64,000 nucleotides of DNA from Leptospira selangorensis (GCF_004769405.1 NZ_RQES01000005.1:124001-188000); one strand, 5' to 3'; positions 46,030 to 57,298 are shown, counted from the first letter of the stretch. A program made the numbers and translations. Notes: generated from the letters alone by a model not told the origin.

Positions 46030-47250
46030 ATGAAACTCAGCCCGATGCACGGGTCAATGATAGAGATCATCTCGATTTTGCTAACCTGCTCTTTTGTAGG
46101 TTGGATCACAAACTATATAGCGGTACAAATGATCTTCTATCCTGTTAAGTTTAGAGGTTGGGGAATTTTTGGCTGGCAGGGAATTATTCCAAGACATTCT
46201 AAAAAAATGGCGGGACTCATTTCTGATGTAATGATGGAAAGATTGATCAGGCCTTATGATCTGTATAAAAAGATAGATCCTGTACAAATTTCAGATCTGA
46301 TCCGAGACAGGATCGGAGAAAAATCCTCCTCCATAGTCAAAGATATATTTTTCGCAGACAACCCGGTAATTTGGAAGATGGTTCCGGAAGAAGCGAAACA
46401 AATTTTAGAAAAAGAGATCCGAGAGGACATTCCAAAAAAGATACAAGAGATTTATACGTCCTTCGGCAAAGATCTGGAAAGTATATTAGGGATTGGTGAT
46501 TTAATTAAAGAATCTCTTTCGGGGGAAAATGCAAATGTTCTCTCTGAAATTTTCAGAAGATGTGGAGGTCCTGAGTTTAGATTTATCGTTCGTTCCGGAA
46601 TCTATTTCGGTTTTCTGATCGGTTGTGTCCAAGTCTTGTTCATTGCATATTTGAACCAATGGTGGACCATGCCGTTGATGGGGATTTTTGTGGGTTACAT
46701 CACCAATTGGCTTGCAATCCTTATGATCTTCTCTCCTCTACAGCCTAAAAACTTTATATTTTTCAAATACCAAGGTCTTTTCTTAAAAAGACAGATAGAT
46801 GTTTCCAGAGAATTTGCATCTGTAGTTGCTTCTAAAATTTTAGATCCTGAAAGTTTGATAGGCGTGATCTTCAAAGGAAAAGGAGGAGATCTGATCATTA
46901 CGGAACTTCTTTTAAAATCCAAAGAATTGATGGATGAGAAGTTAAAGAAAAAAATTCCTTATGCTTCTTTGATCTTAGGTTCTAAAAAGTTAGAAGAATT
47001 AAAGGAGAAGATCGCAAATTCTATTCTGGAATTAGTACCTGAAACCGCAGACAAGATGAAGGACTATATCGAAGAAAGATTAGAGATCGAAAAATTGGTC
47101 TTTGAAAATTTAAGTATACTACCTCCTGAAGAATTCGAACATCTTTTGCATTCGGTCTTCAAAGAAGATGAGGCTACGTTGATCAGTTTAGGTGCATTTC
47201 TTGGAGGTATTGCCGGATGTATCCAAGCATATCTCGTTTTTATAAAATAG
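46030..47250 (+). CDS. DUF445 membrane protein with internal duplication
   Basis: A 406-aa DUF445-family protein. Similar membrane hairpins occur twice, GWITNYIAVQMIFYP at about residue 24 and GYITNWLAILMIFSP at about 221, each followed by helical soluble parts. A third hydrophobic segment is at the C-terminus. Function of DUF445 proteins is unknown. Several starts are possible: TTG 46009, ATG 46030 or ATG 46057; I use 46030. Confidence 0.78.
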   Translation: MKLSPMHGSMIEIISILLTCSFVGWITNYIAVQMIFYPVKFRGWGIFGWQGIIPRHSKKMAGLISDVMMERLIRPYDLYKKIDPVQISDLIRDRIGEKSSSIVKDIFFADNPVIWKMVPEEAKQILEKEIREDIPKKIQEIYTSFGKDLESILGIGDLIKESLSGENANVLSEIFRRCGGPEFRFIVRSGIYFGFLIGCVQVLFIAYLNQWWTMPLMGIFVGYITNWLAILMIFSPLQPKNFIFFKYQGLFLKRQIDVSREFASVVASKILDPESLIGVIFKGKGGDLIITELLLKSKELMDEKLKKKIPYASLILGSKKLEELKEKIANSILELVPETADKMKDYIEERLEIEKLVFENLSILPPEEFEHLLHSVFKEDEATLISLGAFLGGIAGCIQAYLVFIK

Positions 47251-47420
47251 GCGTATGGTCGGTTTTAAGATACATTCTTTTATAAAATAAACCGAAAGTA
47301 TTATTCTTTATGTGAATTTTTTCGGGATTATTTCTCATTCATATTCCGATTTAATAAAATCAAGATGCGAGTATCCTAAATTCGCTATACCAAACTTACC
47401 TTCAAAAAATTACTGAAAAT

Positions 47421-49115
47421 ATGAGAAAGAACCTACCGATTACGGGCCGAGAAATTCAATTCGCTGAATCGGCAGTAATTATTTCCAGAACGGACTCAAA
47501 AGGAAAGATCACTTATGTTTCCCAAGACTTTGCGGATGTAAGCGGTTTTTCAGAAGAGGAGATGCTAGGCCAACCTCATAATATTGTCCGCCATCCGGAT
47601 ATACCGTCTGCAGTTTATAAGGACCTTTGGGACACTGTTCAATCCGGCCGTCCTTGGAATGCGATCGTTAAAAATCGCGCAAAGAATGGAGATCATTATT
47701 GGGTGGATGCCACTGTTACTCCTGTTCTTGAAAACGGAGTGATCACCGGCTATATGTCTGTTCGTAAGAAAACGTCCAGGCAACAAATAGAGAAGGCAGA
47801 AAAACTTTTTGCCAGAATGAACGGAGAGTCCCAGCTCATTAGATCATTCCTCTCTTTTATAAATTCCCTTCGAGTGAAATTCGGATATCTGGGCCTTGTG
47901 GCTTTCACGTTCGCATGTATATTCGTTCCTTCTTCATATTTAGGTTTAAAATTATTTTTAACGGATCCGGTTGCTGCTAGCGTATCATTTCTGACAGTCG
48001 TTCTGGGATTTTCACTTTGTTTAAAAGCTCTCTATAGTTTAAAAAAGAAAATGTCTGAAACTTTAGAGATCGTGGGCAAGGTAGTGAATGGAAATCTTGC
48101 TTCTGAATTTCCTAGGAAAGAAGGGGTCGAAGATGCAGACAGAATTTATTCCAATTTCAGATGTATGACCATCAGTCTTTGGGGACTTCTGGTCCAAATG
48201 AAAGAGAACTACCAAAGAAACCTAAAATTGTATGAGGAACTTTTTCAATCAGTAGGTTCTTTCGAAAGAGTTTCTCAAAAGCAGGCGCATGCTGTGCAAG
48301 AAACTGCAGCGGCTTCTCATGAACTTTCGAAAACGATCGATGAGATCGTACTAACTATCAGTGAACAAACCAGAAGTTTATCCAATGTAAATGATAGTAT
48401 AGGTTCCATTGATGTTTCTTTGGGAGAAACTTCAAAGTCTATGCAAAACTTGGAGTCTCAAGCGGGGAATGTAGCGGATAAAGCCGACCAAGCAAAACAA
48501 ATCTTTAATGAAGCGATCCAATCCATGGAACAGATACGTTCTTATTCCAATGATATCAATAAGATCGTAGGTATTATAACAAGCATTTCCGAAAGAACGA
48601 ATATGCTCGCATTAAATGCTTCTATAGAATCTGCAAGAGCTGGAGAAGCAGGAAAAGGATTTTCGGTCGTTGCAGATGAGATCTCCAAGCTTGCTGAACA
48701 AACTAAATCAAGTATCAAAGATATCACTCACCTTGTAAAAAGTACATCCAACTCGGTAGAAGAAGGCGCGCTGAAAGTCGGGCAATCTGTAGATGTATTT
48801 GAAAATCTTCAGAACTATATAGAAGAAGTTCATAATTCCGCTTCTAAGGTAAAAGGTCTTTTATTAGAACAATCCAAACGACTTGGAGAGATTCGTAGTA
48901 GCTCCGATCAGGTTTTGGTTTTAGGAAAAATGATGTCAGGAACTTCCGAACAACAAAAACTTTCTGCAGGCGAGATTTCGGATTCTATGAGCGCAATCTC
49001 CAAATCGGCAGAAGACATAGCCGCAACTTCCGAAAATATCAGACATTCAGTGAAGGATACCCTGGAACATTCCCAAAAATTTGGCGGAATTTTGAGTCAT
49101 TTTAAAACGGATTGA
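47421..49115 (+). CDS. Aer-like methyl-accepting chemotaxis protein
   Basis: A 564-aa receptor. The N-terminal PAS domain closely follows E. coli Aer ([39 protein letters not shown]), whose PAS binds FAD and senses redox or oxygen. Two membrane helices at about 155-210 follow, then a HAMP-like region and the cytoplasmic coiled-coil with [20 protein letters not shown]. It probably signals through CheA and CheW. ATG has a weak SD. A terminator follows. Confidence 0.9.
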   Translation: MRKNLPITGREIQFAESAVIISRTDSKGKITYVSQDFADVSGFSEEEMLGQPHNIVRHPDIPSAVYKDLWDTVQSGRPWNAIVKNRAKNGDHYWVDATVTPVLENGVITGYMSVRKKTSRQQIEKAEKLFARMNGESQLIRSFLSFINSLRVKFGYLGLVAFTFACIFVPSSYLGLKLFLTDPVAASVSFLTVVLGFSLCLKALYSLKKKMSETLEIVGKVVNGNLASEFPRKEGVEDADRIYSNFRCMTISLWGLLVQMKENYQRNLKLYEELFQSVGSFERVSQKQAHAVQETAAASHELSKTIDEIVLTISEQTRSLSNVNDSIGSIDVSLGETSKSMQNLESQAGNVADKADQAKQIFNEAIQSMEQIRSYSNDINKIVGIITSISERTNMLALNASIESARAGEAGKGFSVVADEISKLAEQTKSSIKDITHLVKSTSNSVEEGALKVGQSVDVFENLQNYIEEVHNSASKVKGLLLEQSKRLGEIRSSSDQVLVLGKMMSGTSEQQKLSAGEISDSMSAISKSAEDIAATSENIRHSVKDTLEHSQKFGGILSHFKTD

Positions 49116-49123
49116 ATCCAAAA

Positions 49124-49146
49124 AACCGGGTGATTTTCATCCGGTT
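49124..49146 (+). terminator. Intrinsic terminator of the Aer-like gene
   Basis: A 10-bp stem (49124-49133 with 49137-49146, one G-U pair, 3-base loop) is followed by the U-rich TCTTCTTC. It starts 9 bases after the stop. Confidence 0.6.
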
Positions 49147-49199
49147 CTTCTTCATTTACCCATAGGAATTCATACAAAAAAGCCGATATCTATTTTAGA

Positions 49200-50072
49200 A
49201 TGGAGAATCGTTTCCTAAGGCTTGCACTTTTACTCGCGATCATAGTGACTCTTCTTTCCTATTGGAATCATGGATGGGTTTCTTATTTAAAAGACTTCGT
49301 GGTATTTATTCATGAAGCAGGTCATGCGATCGCAACTTTGATCTCCGGCGGATCCGTTCAGATGATAGAACTGAATGGAGATGAAGCGGGACAAACTGTC
49401 GCATCTCCTACATCCGGTAAAAGTCCTTTTATATTCGTAGTTTCTGCAGGTTATTTAGGCTCTTGTTTGGTCGGAGGGTTTTTGATCAACAGAGGATTCA
49501 AAGGAAGCCTTGTCCGTCCTACCTTATTACTCTTGGGAGGGGCTGTTTTATTACTCACTTTAAAGTACACTTCTTCCGGAGGGCTTGCTCAAAGAACAGG
49601 TTTACTTTGGGGAATTTTTCTTTTGGTCTCTTCTTTCCTTCCATTCGGTTGGGATAGATTAATCACCGTATTTTTAGGGACTAGCGTTAGTTTATATAGT
49701 TTATACGATCTTTTAGATTTTACCGAGAATGTTCAAAATACTGATGCGGGTATCTTAGCATATTGGGCGACTGGAACTTCTCCAGGGGGAACTGTTCCGA
49801 AATCGGTTTTATTCCTGGGATATTTGATTGCTCTGCTCTGGTCCTTTTTTAGCGTATCCATCATATTCTTTTCATTGAAGCGAGCAGTAGCTCCTCGTCC
49901 GGTTCCGGATGAGACTCCTGGATTTGATGAAGGGCCGGTGCTAGGTTTAGACAATCCATTTCCGGGAGAAGTTACTCCGGAAGTATTGGAATGGTTTTTA
50001 AGCAGGGGTTTGGATCTGAACGGTAAACCTCTTCCACCGGAATTTATGGATATCGAGAGAATTGATGGCTAA
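49200..50072 (+). CDS. M50B-like membrane protein with HEAGH motif
   Basis: A 290-aa multi-pass protein with HEAGH at residues 38-42 within a membrane segment, as in M50B-like metalloproteases. A clear second-ligand LDG motif is not obvious. The Pro-rich C-terminus (from about 232) looks cytoplasmic. It overlaps the UXS gene by 8 bases. Proteolysis is inferred. Confidence 0.75.
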   Translation: MENRFLRLALLLAIIVTLLSYWNHGWVSYLKDFVVFIHEAGHAIATLISGGSVQMIELNGDEAGQTVASPTSGKSPFIFVVSAGYLGSCLVGGFLINRGFKGSLVRPTLLLLGGAVLLLTLKYTSSGGLAQRTGLLWGIFLLVSSFLPFGWDRLITVFLGTSVSLYSLYDLLDFTENVQNTDAGILAYWATGTSPGGTVPKSVLFLGYLIALLWSFFSVSIIFFSLKRAVAPRPVPDETPGFDEGPVLGLDNPFPGEVTPEVLEWFLSRGLDLNGKPLPPEFMDIERIDG

Positions 50073-51000
50073 TAGAGTGCTAGTGACCGGCGGAGCCGGA
50101 TTTATCGGATCTCATCTATGCGAAAGATTGATACAAGAAGGTAACGAAGTTATCTGTGTTGATAACTTTCATACGGGAAGAAAGAAGAATGTTGAAAAAC
50201 TTCTCTCGAATCCTCGCTTCGAACTAATACGTCATGATATCACTGAGCCGATCAGACTCGAAGTAGATCAGATTTATAACTTCGCTTGTCCTGCGAGCCC
50301 GATCCATTATCAATCCAACGCAATTAAAACTATTAAGACCAACGTTCTCGGAACTACGAATATGTTGGGACTCGCTAAAAGAGTAAAAGCCAGGATCTTG
50401 CAAGCTTCTACCAGTGAAGTTTATGGAAATCCGATCGAACATCCTCAAAAAGAAACTTATTGGGGAAATGTAAATCCAATCGGTATCAGAAGTTGTTACG
50501 ATGAAGGAAAGAGGGTCGCTGAAACTCTTTGTTTTGACTATCACAGAAATCATAAAGTGGACATAAGAGTTATTCGTATCTTCAATACTTACGGACCTCG
50601 TATGCTTCCGGACGACGGAAGAGTTGTAAGTAATTTTGTGGTCCAAGCATTAGCTGGAAAAGACATCACAGTTTATGGAGATGGTTCCCAAACTAGATCC
50701 TTCTGCTATGTGGATGACCTTGTAGATGGTATCATCAGAATGATGAACACCCAGGACTTCAATGGTCCTGTGAACTTGGGAAACGATGGAGAGTTCACCG
50801 TTAAAGAATTAGCGGAGTTAGTTTTAAAAGAGACCGGCTCTTCTTCCAAAATCATTTATAAAACTCTTCCTCAAGACGATCCTGCCCGCAGAAAGCCGGA
50901 TCTGACTTTAGCTAGACAAAAACTGGGTTATGAACCTAAGGTTCCTTTATTAGAAGGAATCAGGAAAACGGTCGATTATTTCAAAAATCACTTGGATTAA
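50065..51000 (+). CDS. uxs: UDP-glucuronate decarboxylase (UDP-xylose synthase)
   Basis: An extended SDR of 311 aa. GGAGFIG (9-15) binds NAD; Thr117, Tyr145 and Lys149 (SCYDEGK) form the active site; NFACPASP and [10 protein letters not shown] are UXS signatures. It decarboxylates UDP-glucuronate to UDP-xylose, a donor for surface glycans. ATG 50065 is used, not the TTG immediately before it. Confidence 0.9.
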   Translation: MANRVLVTGGAGFIGSHLCERLIQEGNEVICVDNFHTGRKKNVEKLLSNPRFELIRHDITEPIRLEVDQIYNFACPASPIHYQSNAIKTIKTNVLGTTNMLGLAKRVKARILQASTSEVYGNPIEHPQKETYWGNVNPIGIRSCYDEGKRVAETLCFDYHRNHKVDIRVIRIFNTYGPRMLPDDGRVVSNFVVQALAGKDITVYGDGSQTRSFCYVDDLVDGIIRMMNTQDFNGPVNLGNDGEFTVKELAELVLKETGSSSKIIYKTLPQDDPARRKPDLTLARQKLGYEPKVPLLEGIRKTVDYFKNHLD

Positions 51001-51078
51001 TCGTTCGCCGAGAAAATCTGGACCTACTTTTCCCCTATAAGGGAATTTAACCGAAAAATTGAGTTTCGAGTAGGCTGT

Positions 51079-52248
51079 ATGAATATCGGAGTTTTAAAAG
51101 AAGCTAAGGAAGAAACTAGAGTAGCGGTAACACCGGACGTAGTTGATGCCTTTAAAAAAATCGGTGCTTCTGTTATCATCGAGAAAGGCGCTGGAGAAGG
51201 ATCTTTTTTCTCCGACGAAGATTATAAAAAAGCCGGGGCGACGATTCAATCTCGCGCGGACGTGCTGAAAAAATCCGACCTAGTAGTGAGCATTCACTTA
51301 GCGGATGGAGCAAGCTTATCTAAGATTAAAAAAGGAGCTTTCTATTTAGGAATGTTCCAACCTGCAGTGAATCCTCAGGTTATCAAAAAGCTTGCAGCTC
51401 AAAAAGTTACAGTACTGAGCTTAGATGCGATTGCTCGTATCACTCGTGCTCAGTCTATGGACGTTCTTTCATCCCAAGCAACTGTTGCTGGATATAAAGC
51501 TGTTCTTATAGCTTCCACTCATTTGACCAGATTTTTCCCGATGTTGACAACTGCTGCAGGAACAATTACTCCTGCTTCTGTTCTTATCATTGGAGCTGGT
51601 GTTGCCGGTTTACAAGCAATTGCAAGTTCCAGAAGATTAGGTGCAGTAGTAGACGTATTCGATACTCGCCCTGAAGTAAAAGAGCAAGTTCAATCCCTTG
51701 GCGCTAAATTCGTTGAAGTCGAAGGTGCGACTCACTCTGCAGCTGCAGGTGGTTACGCTGTAGAACAAACTGAGGAATATAAAAAACGCCAGCAAGAAGC
51801 GATTGAAAAGTTCGCTGCAAAAGCTGATGTGATCATCACTACAGCTTTGATCCCAGGAAGAAAAGCTCCAATCATCATCACTAAAAAGATCGTGGATAGA
51901 ATGAAAGCCGGATCCGTAGTAGTGGACCTTGCTTCTCCAAACGGAGGAAACTGCGAGTACACTCAACACGGTAAGGTTGTATTAACTAAAAACGGAGTTT
52001 CCGTAGTTGGTCACCAAAACCTGGCAGGTTCTCTTCCTTCAGATGCTTCCAGAATGTTCGCTAAGAACGTATTAAATTATCTGAAACTATTGGTTAAAGA
52101 GAAGAAGATTAACTTTGATTTGAATGACGAAGTTATCGCTTCTACGACGATCACTCACGAAGGAGAAATCCGTCACAAACTTACTTTGGATGCCTTAGGT
52201 GGTTCCAAACAAGCAGGGAAGAAGCCAGCGGCCAAGAAAAAGGCCTAA
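51079..52248 (+). CDS. pntAA: NAD(P) transhydrogenase alpha-1 subunit (PntAA)
   Basis: A 389-aa soluble NAD-binding subunit. The N-terminal KEAKEETRVAVTPDVV and the Rossmann motif GAGVAGLQAI with FDTRPEVKEQVQSLGA match the three-subunit type PntAA. The membrane parts (PntAB, PntB) are not downstream; the next genes are on the opposite strand. A Lys/Ala-rich tail ends the protein. Alanine dehydrogenase is a related alternative, but RPEVKEQVQSLGA favours PntAA. The last 54 bases overlap the convergent PAP2 gene. Confidence 0.85.
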   Translation: MNIGVLKEAKEETRVAVTPDVVDAFKKIGASVIIEKGAGEGSFFSDEDYKKAGATIQSRADVLKKSDLVVSIHLADGASLSKIKKGAFYLGMFQPAVNPQVIKKLAAQKVTVLSLDAIARITRAQSMDVLSSQATVAGYKAVLIASTHLTRFFPMLTTAAGTITPASVLIIGAGVAGLQAIASSRRLGAVVDVFDTRPEVKEQVQSLGAKFVEVEGATHSAAAGGYAVEQTEEYKKRQQEAIEKFAAKADVIITTALIPGRKAPIIITKKIVDRMKAGSVVVDLASPNGGNCEYTQHGKVVLTKNGVSVVGHQNLAGSLPSDASRMFAKNVLNYLKLLVKEKKINFDLNDEVIASTTITHEGEIRHKLTLDALGGSKQAGKKPAAKKKA

Positions 52249-52767
52249 GGTCCCGAAACAAGTTCCTATCAACCACCCTCCGAGCACATCGGAGGGAAAA
52301 TGGTGAAGAGATAATAATCTTCCGATTCCCGCCAAAAGACTCAGCACCAAAAACCATTCCGGAAAACCGAACAAGAACACTAAGATCAATGCCGCAGTCA
52401 TTGAATTAGATGCATGAGCAGAAGGAAATGAATGTTTCATATCCGGGTTCTGATCCACTTTTCCGGCAACGGTGACTAAAGGCCTCTTACGAGCGATTAA
52501 CTTCTTTAATACTAAAACAAAACGATCATTCGCATAAGCAACAAGCCCTGCATACGGAATTACGATCCACCAAGGATACGGAAGGCTTCCTTTCCATGCA
52601 GCGTAAGCAAGATAAGGAAGAATAAGAACTAACATTATCTCTCCTCGATTGATCCTGGAGAGAGTTCTGTTCAGAAGAGGGGAATGTATTTTTTCGCGAA
52701 TAAACATCGCGATCGCATAATCGATTTTTTCGAAAGCGGATAATTTTTCCAATGTGTTCTTATCCAA
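52195..52767 (-). CDS. PAP2-family membrane phosphatase
   Basis: A 190-aa multi-pass protein with the complete PAP2 motifs: Lys88 to Arg95-Pro96, PSAH (115-118), and Arg150-His156-Asp160. Such enzymes dephosphorylate undecaprenyl pyrophosphate, phosphatidate or lipid A. Substrate not decided. It overlaps hisS by 8 bases and pntAA antisense by 54. Confidence 0.87.
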   Translation of the reverse strand: MDKNTLEKLSAFEKIDYAIAMFIREKIHSPLLNRTLSRINRGEIMLVLILPYLAYAAWKGSLPYPWWIVIPYAGLVAYANDRFVLVLKKLIARKRPLVTVAGKVDQNPDMKHSFPSAHASNSMTAALILVFLFGFPEWFLVLSLLAGIGRLLSLHHFPSDVLGGWLIGTCFGTLGLFLGRWLLPCLFGTT

Positions 52768-54082
52768 GTAAGGATTTCCGTAAGATGGAGATTAGATCGG
52801 ATCTGGAAACAGAAGATTGTTCTCCTGAGACGATATCTTTTAATTGAACCTTGTTTTCGGAGATTTCGGATTCTCCTAAGAAGATCAAGAAACGATATCC
52901 TTTTTTTTCCGCCGTCTGGATTTGTTTGCCGAGTTTTGCAGACTCGAGCATTGTTTCCACTCCGATTCCTTCTTTCCTAAGTTCTTCTGCAAGTTTCAAA
53001 ACTTCGGGAAAAACTTTATCATCCATCAAAGGGATTAAAACGGCATTTTTAGAATTCAGATCTTTAGGAACAAGTCCATGTCCTTCTAAAAAGTTTTTGA
53101 AGGTTACATCTCCCAATCCGAAACCGATCCCCGAAAGTTGTTCGTTGGAGAATAATCCGATCAGGTTGTCGTATCTTCCTCCGCCGTACAAGGACCTTCT
53201 GTTTTCCGGATTGGTATCGAATACTTCGAAAATACAACCTGTATAATAATCAAAACCACGAATGATAGAAGGATCGAATTCCAATTGATCCTTGATCCCA
53301 AGAGAGCCCAGATCTGAAAAAAGATTTCTAATAAATTCAACGGAAGAAGGATCTATACCTTCTAATTCTCCGATTGTTTGGAGATTTGTATCTAGATACT
53401 TATAGATCAGAGCTAATTGTTTTTCTGGATTAGAAAGTAGAGGTTTGATCTCTTCTTCAAAAGATTCTTTGCTGATCTTAGATTTTTTATCTAAAAGTTT
53501 GGAAACCGCATGAGCTTTCTCAGACGCTAGAGCCAGAGTTTGGTTTAGGAATGAATCTAAAATTCCTCTATGAGAAACTTTGATCTGGTAACTTCCTTTA
53601 GGAGCTTTAAAATTTTCTAAAATTGCATTAGCGATCAGAATGATCTCAACTTCTGCTCTATAAGAATTTACTCCGAATAGATCCACATTGAGTTGCCAAT
53701 GTTCTCTGAGACGTCCTTTGCCAGGTTGCTCATATCTCCATAAGTTCGGAACAGAAAACCAACGAATAGGTTTAGCAAGATTTCTAACTTCTCCAGCTAC
53801 CATTCTTGCAAGAGTAGGAGTCATTTCAGGACGGATCGCAACGTGACGATCTCCTTTATCCGTGAAATCGTACAATTGTCTTTGTACGATCTCTTCTCCG
53901 CTTTTTGCCAGATAGAGTTCGAAAGATTCTAGGATCGGGCCGTCGTATTCTTCGTAGCCGAAAGATTGAACGGTCTTCCTCATTACGGAAAACATCCAAT
54001 TTCGGAATCTCATTTCTTCCGGATAAAAATCTCTCGTCCCCTTGTATGGGGCAGTGGGTAAAAAGGCTTTCTGTTTTTCCAA
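52760..54082 (-). CDS. hisS: Histidyl-tRNA synthetase
   Basis: A class II synthetase of 440 aa. Motif 2 is in [19 protein letters not shown], the histidine-binding motif is [13 protein letters not shown], and motif 3 lies in GIGFGLGDV. An anticodon-binding domain fills about 345-440. It overlaps the PAP2 gene and follows the DUF1577-like gene after 5 bases. Confidence 0.94.
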   Translation of the reverse strand: MEKQKAFLPTAPYKGTRDFYPEEMRFRNWMFSVMRKTVQSFGYEEYDGPILESFELYLAKSGEEIVQRQLYDFTDKGDRHVAIRPEMTPTLARMVAGEVRNLAKPIRWFSVPNLWRYEQPGKGRLREHWQLNVDLFGVNSYRAEVEIILIANAILENFKAPKGSYQIKVSHRGILDSFLNQTLALASEKAHAVSKLLDKKSKISKESFEEEIKPLLSNPEKQLALIYKYLDTNLQTIGELEGIDPSSVEFIRNLFSDLGSLGIKDQLEFDPSIIRGFDYYTGCIFEVFDTNPENRRSLYGGGRYDNLIGLFSNEQLSGIGFGLGDVTFKNFLEGHGLVPKDLNSKNAVLIPLMDDKVFPEVLKLAEELRKEGIGVETMLESAKLGKQIQTAEKKGYRFLIFLGESEISENKVQLKDIVSGEQSSVSRSDLISILRKSLLG

Positions 54083-54087
54083 ATCTC

Positions 54088-55242
54088 TTAGACGCTCTTA
54101 ATGAAGCTTAAATTCTTCTTTAATAGAGTCATATTCGTCTTGGCATCGTTGGAGCCAACTATTTCTGCACCGACTAGGTAAATTTCCCCGATCTGAGAAA
54201 TATGTCGGATTTTAAATGCAAATCTCAATGGAGCTTGCATCTTGAAAGTTATATCCGCAGTAAAGAAAGGTTTATGCAGAAAAGATTCGACTAGCTGGGA
54301 TTCTGTTACTTCCAAAAGAATTCCTCCTTCAGAAGCGTTGATCACGTTTTGACGGATATCAACATCCAGAGTATTGGAGTCTTCTATCCTTTCATTAAAC
54401 ACGTCTTCTAATTCTGCGTATTTTTTCAGAATCGCAGGATCTAAAATTCTATCCTTAGTCTCCGCATAACCTAAAGCAACGAGCTTGGATCCGGAAGGAT
54501 CTTTGTAATAGATTGGATAGATCGCGAATGATTGTATTTTTCCGGAACGATATACTTTGGTCCTATCTTCCAGGATCATCTCTTCTTCTAATTCTTGTTT
54601 TAGATCTAGAATATTGAAACCGTTTGCCTCTTCTTGGGAAAGAGGATCCATGCTGATCGCATCTTTTACAAAGATGGTTTTGCCTGTTCGTTTGGATAAG
54701 TCTTGTTCAAAGCTAAGTTCTTTTCCTGTTGGAAACACCAATCTAGAATAAGGATATTCTGATAATATATTCTTATGTAAGTCCGTAAGTAGGATTTGGC
54801 CTGAAGTTCCCAGGACTTTGGTGGAATCCTGTTCTTTCTTTAGCATATGAAATCTATGAGCTACTACTTTGCCTTGTAATCCTTCTATCCTTGGAAGAAT
54901 ACGTCCGTCTTTTGCGATCCTTACATACTCGGGTGAACAAATCACTACTCCATCTTCGTGGTTCACTGAATCCACTCTAAAGCCGATTTCCATATGTTTA
55001 CTTAAGGTCTTGTAAACTGTGATCTCACCTTCTTCGCTTATAGATTCCGGATCGATCCTAAGGAAAATTTTTCCTTCAGGAGTAGTTTGTAGGATTTGTA
55101 ATTCTTGTTTTAGAGGATTTTCTTTCAGAAAGAGTCCGTTGTTATGTACGTACTCTTTCAGAATATAACCTACTTTTTGGGGATCCTTGATGGTATCCCA
55201 TATTCTTGGTGATTGTAGGTAAGATCGGTACTCGACTTCCAT
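54088..55242 (-). CDS. Leptospira DUF1577-like protein, possible PilZ-type C-terminus
   Basis: A 384-aa soluble protein resembling DUF1577 proteins of Leptospira. The C-terminal part (about 285-384; [23 protein letters not shown]) has a PilZ-like layout, which could bind cyclic di-GMP, but the classic RxxxR motif is not clear. ATG 55242 is fixed by AAGGAG five bases upstream; the longer ORF start at 55317 lies inside the OmpA gene. Confidence 0.68.
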   Translation of the reverse strand: MEVEYRSYLQSPRIWDTIKDPQKVGYILKEYVHNNGLFLKENPLKQELQILQTTPEGKIFLRIDPESISEEGEITVYKTLSKHMEIGFRVDSVNHEDGVVICSPEYVRIAKDGRILPRIEGLQGKVVAHRFHMLKKEQDSTKVLGTSGQILLTDLHKNILSEYPYSRLVFPTGKELSFEQDLSKRTGKTIFVKDAISMDPLSQEEANGFNILDLKQELEEEMILEDRTKVYRSGKIQSFAIYPIYYKDPSGSKLVALGYAETKDRILDPAILKKYAELEDVFNERIEDSNTLDVDIRQNVINASEGGILLEVTESQLVESFLHKPFFTADITFKMQAPLRFAFKIRHISQIGEIYLVGAEIVGSNDAKTNMTLLKKNLSFIKSV

Positions 55243-55252
55243 CTGCTCTCCT

Positions 55253-57298
55253 TTATAGCTTGCGGAAGTCGACCCTCCTGTTTTTCGCTCTTCCATCTTC
55301 GGTAGAGTTATCTTCATCAGGTCTGGAATACCAATAAGCTCTGGTTTTTAACCTAGAAGCTTGGATCCCTTTGCTACGAACGTAGTCAAAAACTTTCCGC
55401 GCTCTGTTCCCGCTTAAGCGAGTATTATATTCTTTGGAAGCTATATTATCTGTATGGCCCCCAATCTCTATTTTATCCGACGGATTCTTCTTGAGATAGT
55501 CTACAATCAGATCGAGTTGTTTGCGATGCGCGTCAGTTACCTCGGTCTTGTTGAATTCAAAATAGAGTCTAGTACCTAAAACAACTGGGACTTCCGAATC
55601 TTTCCTTAATGCTATAGAAATTGTAGAGCCAGGTTTTATATCTTTCTTCAAGATATTAACACTTTCGGAAATATATTTCTCAGCCTTTGCAAAGATCTCG
55701 AAATCAATGTCAGGGATCAAGTCGATATGGAAATTTTTTGACAAACTGTTGTATTTTAAGATTTCTCCCTGTCTATTCTTAGGAGTAAAAACTGTAGCGG
55801 TCGCTCCAGCAATTGGCTCTTTAGTAGTGGCATCTACCACTACTACATTAAGTCCCTTTCCTTTATCACCGTCACCAGTGTTAACAATCTTACCTTTCTC
55901 TTCATCTTTGATAGGAAGAAGCACATAAGTTTTATAAACTTTCTTATTTCTTTCTACGTTTCCACGTAAGTCTAGTTTGTCCTCGGTGGGATAAAAACCC
56001 GGAGAAGAAATTTCTACCTTATACAATCTTCCCGTTTTTAAAACGGTTTTAAAGTTAGTCTGGTTTCCTTTAGAAAGATCTCCACCAATTCTTCTGGAGG
56101 TAATTGTGCGAGAAGGTCCTATACTATCCGAAATTTTGATAGTAGCATCTAGGCCTATCATTGTGGCTTCTGAGCCGTCTAAGACCAATCCTTGGAAGGA
56201 TACATCGTAGGAGTTCCTCAGATTTTCGGGGACCTGGAATCTATAAATATCGTACTGGCCCTGTCCTCCATTTCGATTGGAAGAAATATAAGCCCAAAGT
56301 CCTTCGTGATCAAAAGAAATCCCTTCAGAATCGATCCCTTCTGCAGTTTCTAAATTAAATGGATGAGGGAGTTTTTCTAAACTTCCAGTTTCCGGAACTG
56401 GATGAGGAAGATTTGTTTTCGAAACCGTAAGTTTATCTTCTGCATCTTCTAAGTCTGCATTTCCTGGAAGATTCAAGAAGCTGCGATATAAGGAAAACTT
56501 TTTGCGATCATTCTCTCTATTGGAGGAGAAGTATAACTGTTCCCCATCCGGATGAATATAAGGAAGAATTTCACTGGCTTTGGAATTGATCTCCGATCCT
56601 AGATTGATCGGACTGGACCAAACACCTGTGGAAAGATTTCTATAACTTACCCAAAGATCATATTCCCCATATCCACCCGGACGATCGGAAGAAAAGATCA
56701 GATATTTTCCATCCGGTGAAATAGTAGGCATCTTTTCATTAAAATTGGAATTGATCTCTGAGATACCTATCAAGTCGCTCCAACGTCTTGTTTTTTCGTC
56801 TCTCTTAGTATAATAAATATCTAATGCGTCAAAACCTTCTCTGTCCGCTTTTATATTTCGGATAGAAGTAAGGAAAATTTCCTCAGGGTTTCCGAACTCA
56901 TCGAATCGGATGGAGATCCCACCTTCGTACTTATCCGTATTGAATAGTTTCGATTTTTTTTCTCCGGAAGGGAGTTCCTTTTTATTCTGCTCCCAAATGT
57001 CTTGGTTCAGGTTTACAGGTTTTTTCCAATCCGCTTCCCCATCTCTTTTTTTATAGTTTGCGTTTTCGGAGAGCCAGATATCCATCTCCCCTTCGCCGCC
57101 TGGACGATTGGATTGGAAGATCAGATATCTTCCGTCCGGACTGATGATAGGATTGTATTCTACGTTTTGTGTGTTTAAAGGAGATCCAAAATTTCTTTCC
57201 AGAAGTGTAGGAACAGGTTGGGCGGATCCATCCCAGGAAAATAAAAAAAACAGCAGAGTTCCCGCAAGGACGGAGCTTAGAAAGTGATTTCGTTTCAG
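55253..57298 (-). CDS. OmpA-family protein with PD40 beta-propeller repeats
   Basis: An exported protein of about 681 aa. Several PD40/TolB-like repeats (ISPDGRYLIFQSNRPGG; ISPDGKYLIFSSDRPGG) form a propeller, then Ig-like regions, and a C-terminal OmpA domain with peptidoglycan-binding GGHTDNIASKEYN and NRRVDF. It probably links the outer membrane to peptidoglycan. CTG 57298 has AAAGGA six bases upstream and gives a perfect 24-residue signal peptide. ATG 57331 has no SD. Confidence 0.87.
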   Translation of the reverse strand: MKRNHFLSSVLAGTLLFFLFSWDGSAQPVPTLLERNFGSPLNTQNVEYNPIISPDGRYLIFQSNRPGGEGEMDIWLSENANYKKRDGEADWKKPVNLNQDIWEQNKKELPSGEKKSKLFNTDKYEGGISIRFDEFGNPEEIFLTSIRNIKADREGFDALDIYYTKRDEKTRRWSDLIGISEINSNFNEKMPTISPDGKYLIFSSDRPGGYGEYDLWVSYRNLSTGVWSSPINLGSEINSKASEILPYIHPDGEQLYFSSNRENDRKKFSLYRSFLNLPGNADLEDAEDKLTVSKTNLPHPVPETGSLEKLPHPFNLETAEGIDSEGISFDHEGLWAYISSNRNGGQGQYDIYRFQVPENLRNSYDVSFQGLVLDGSEATMIGLDATIKISDSIGPSRTITSRRIGGDLSKGNQTNFKTVLKTGRLYKVEISSPGFYPTEDKLDLRGNVERNKKVYKTYVLLPIKDEEKGKIVNTGDGDKGKGLNVVVVDATTKEPIAGATATVFTPKNRQGEILKYNSLSKNFHIDLIPDIDFEIFAKAEKYISESVNILKKDIKPGSTISIALRKDSEVPVVLGTRLYFEFNKTEVTDAHRKQLDLIVDYLKKNPSDKIEIGGHTDNIASKEYNTRLSGNRARKVFDYVRSKGIQASRLKTRAYWYSRPDEDNSTEDGRAKNRRVDFRKL

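Noticed and set aside
50224..50646. Minus-strand 140-aa ORF opposite UDP-xylose synthase
   Set aside because: It is the complement of a strongly conserved enzyme and has no start signal.
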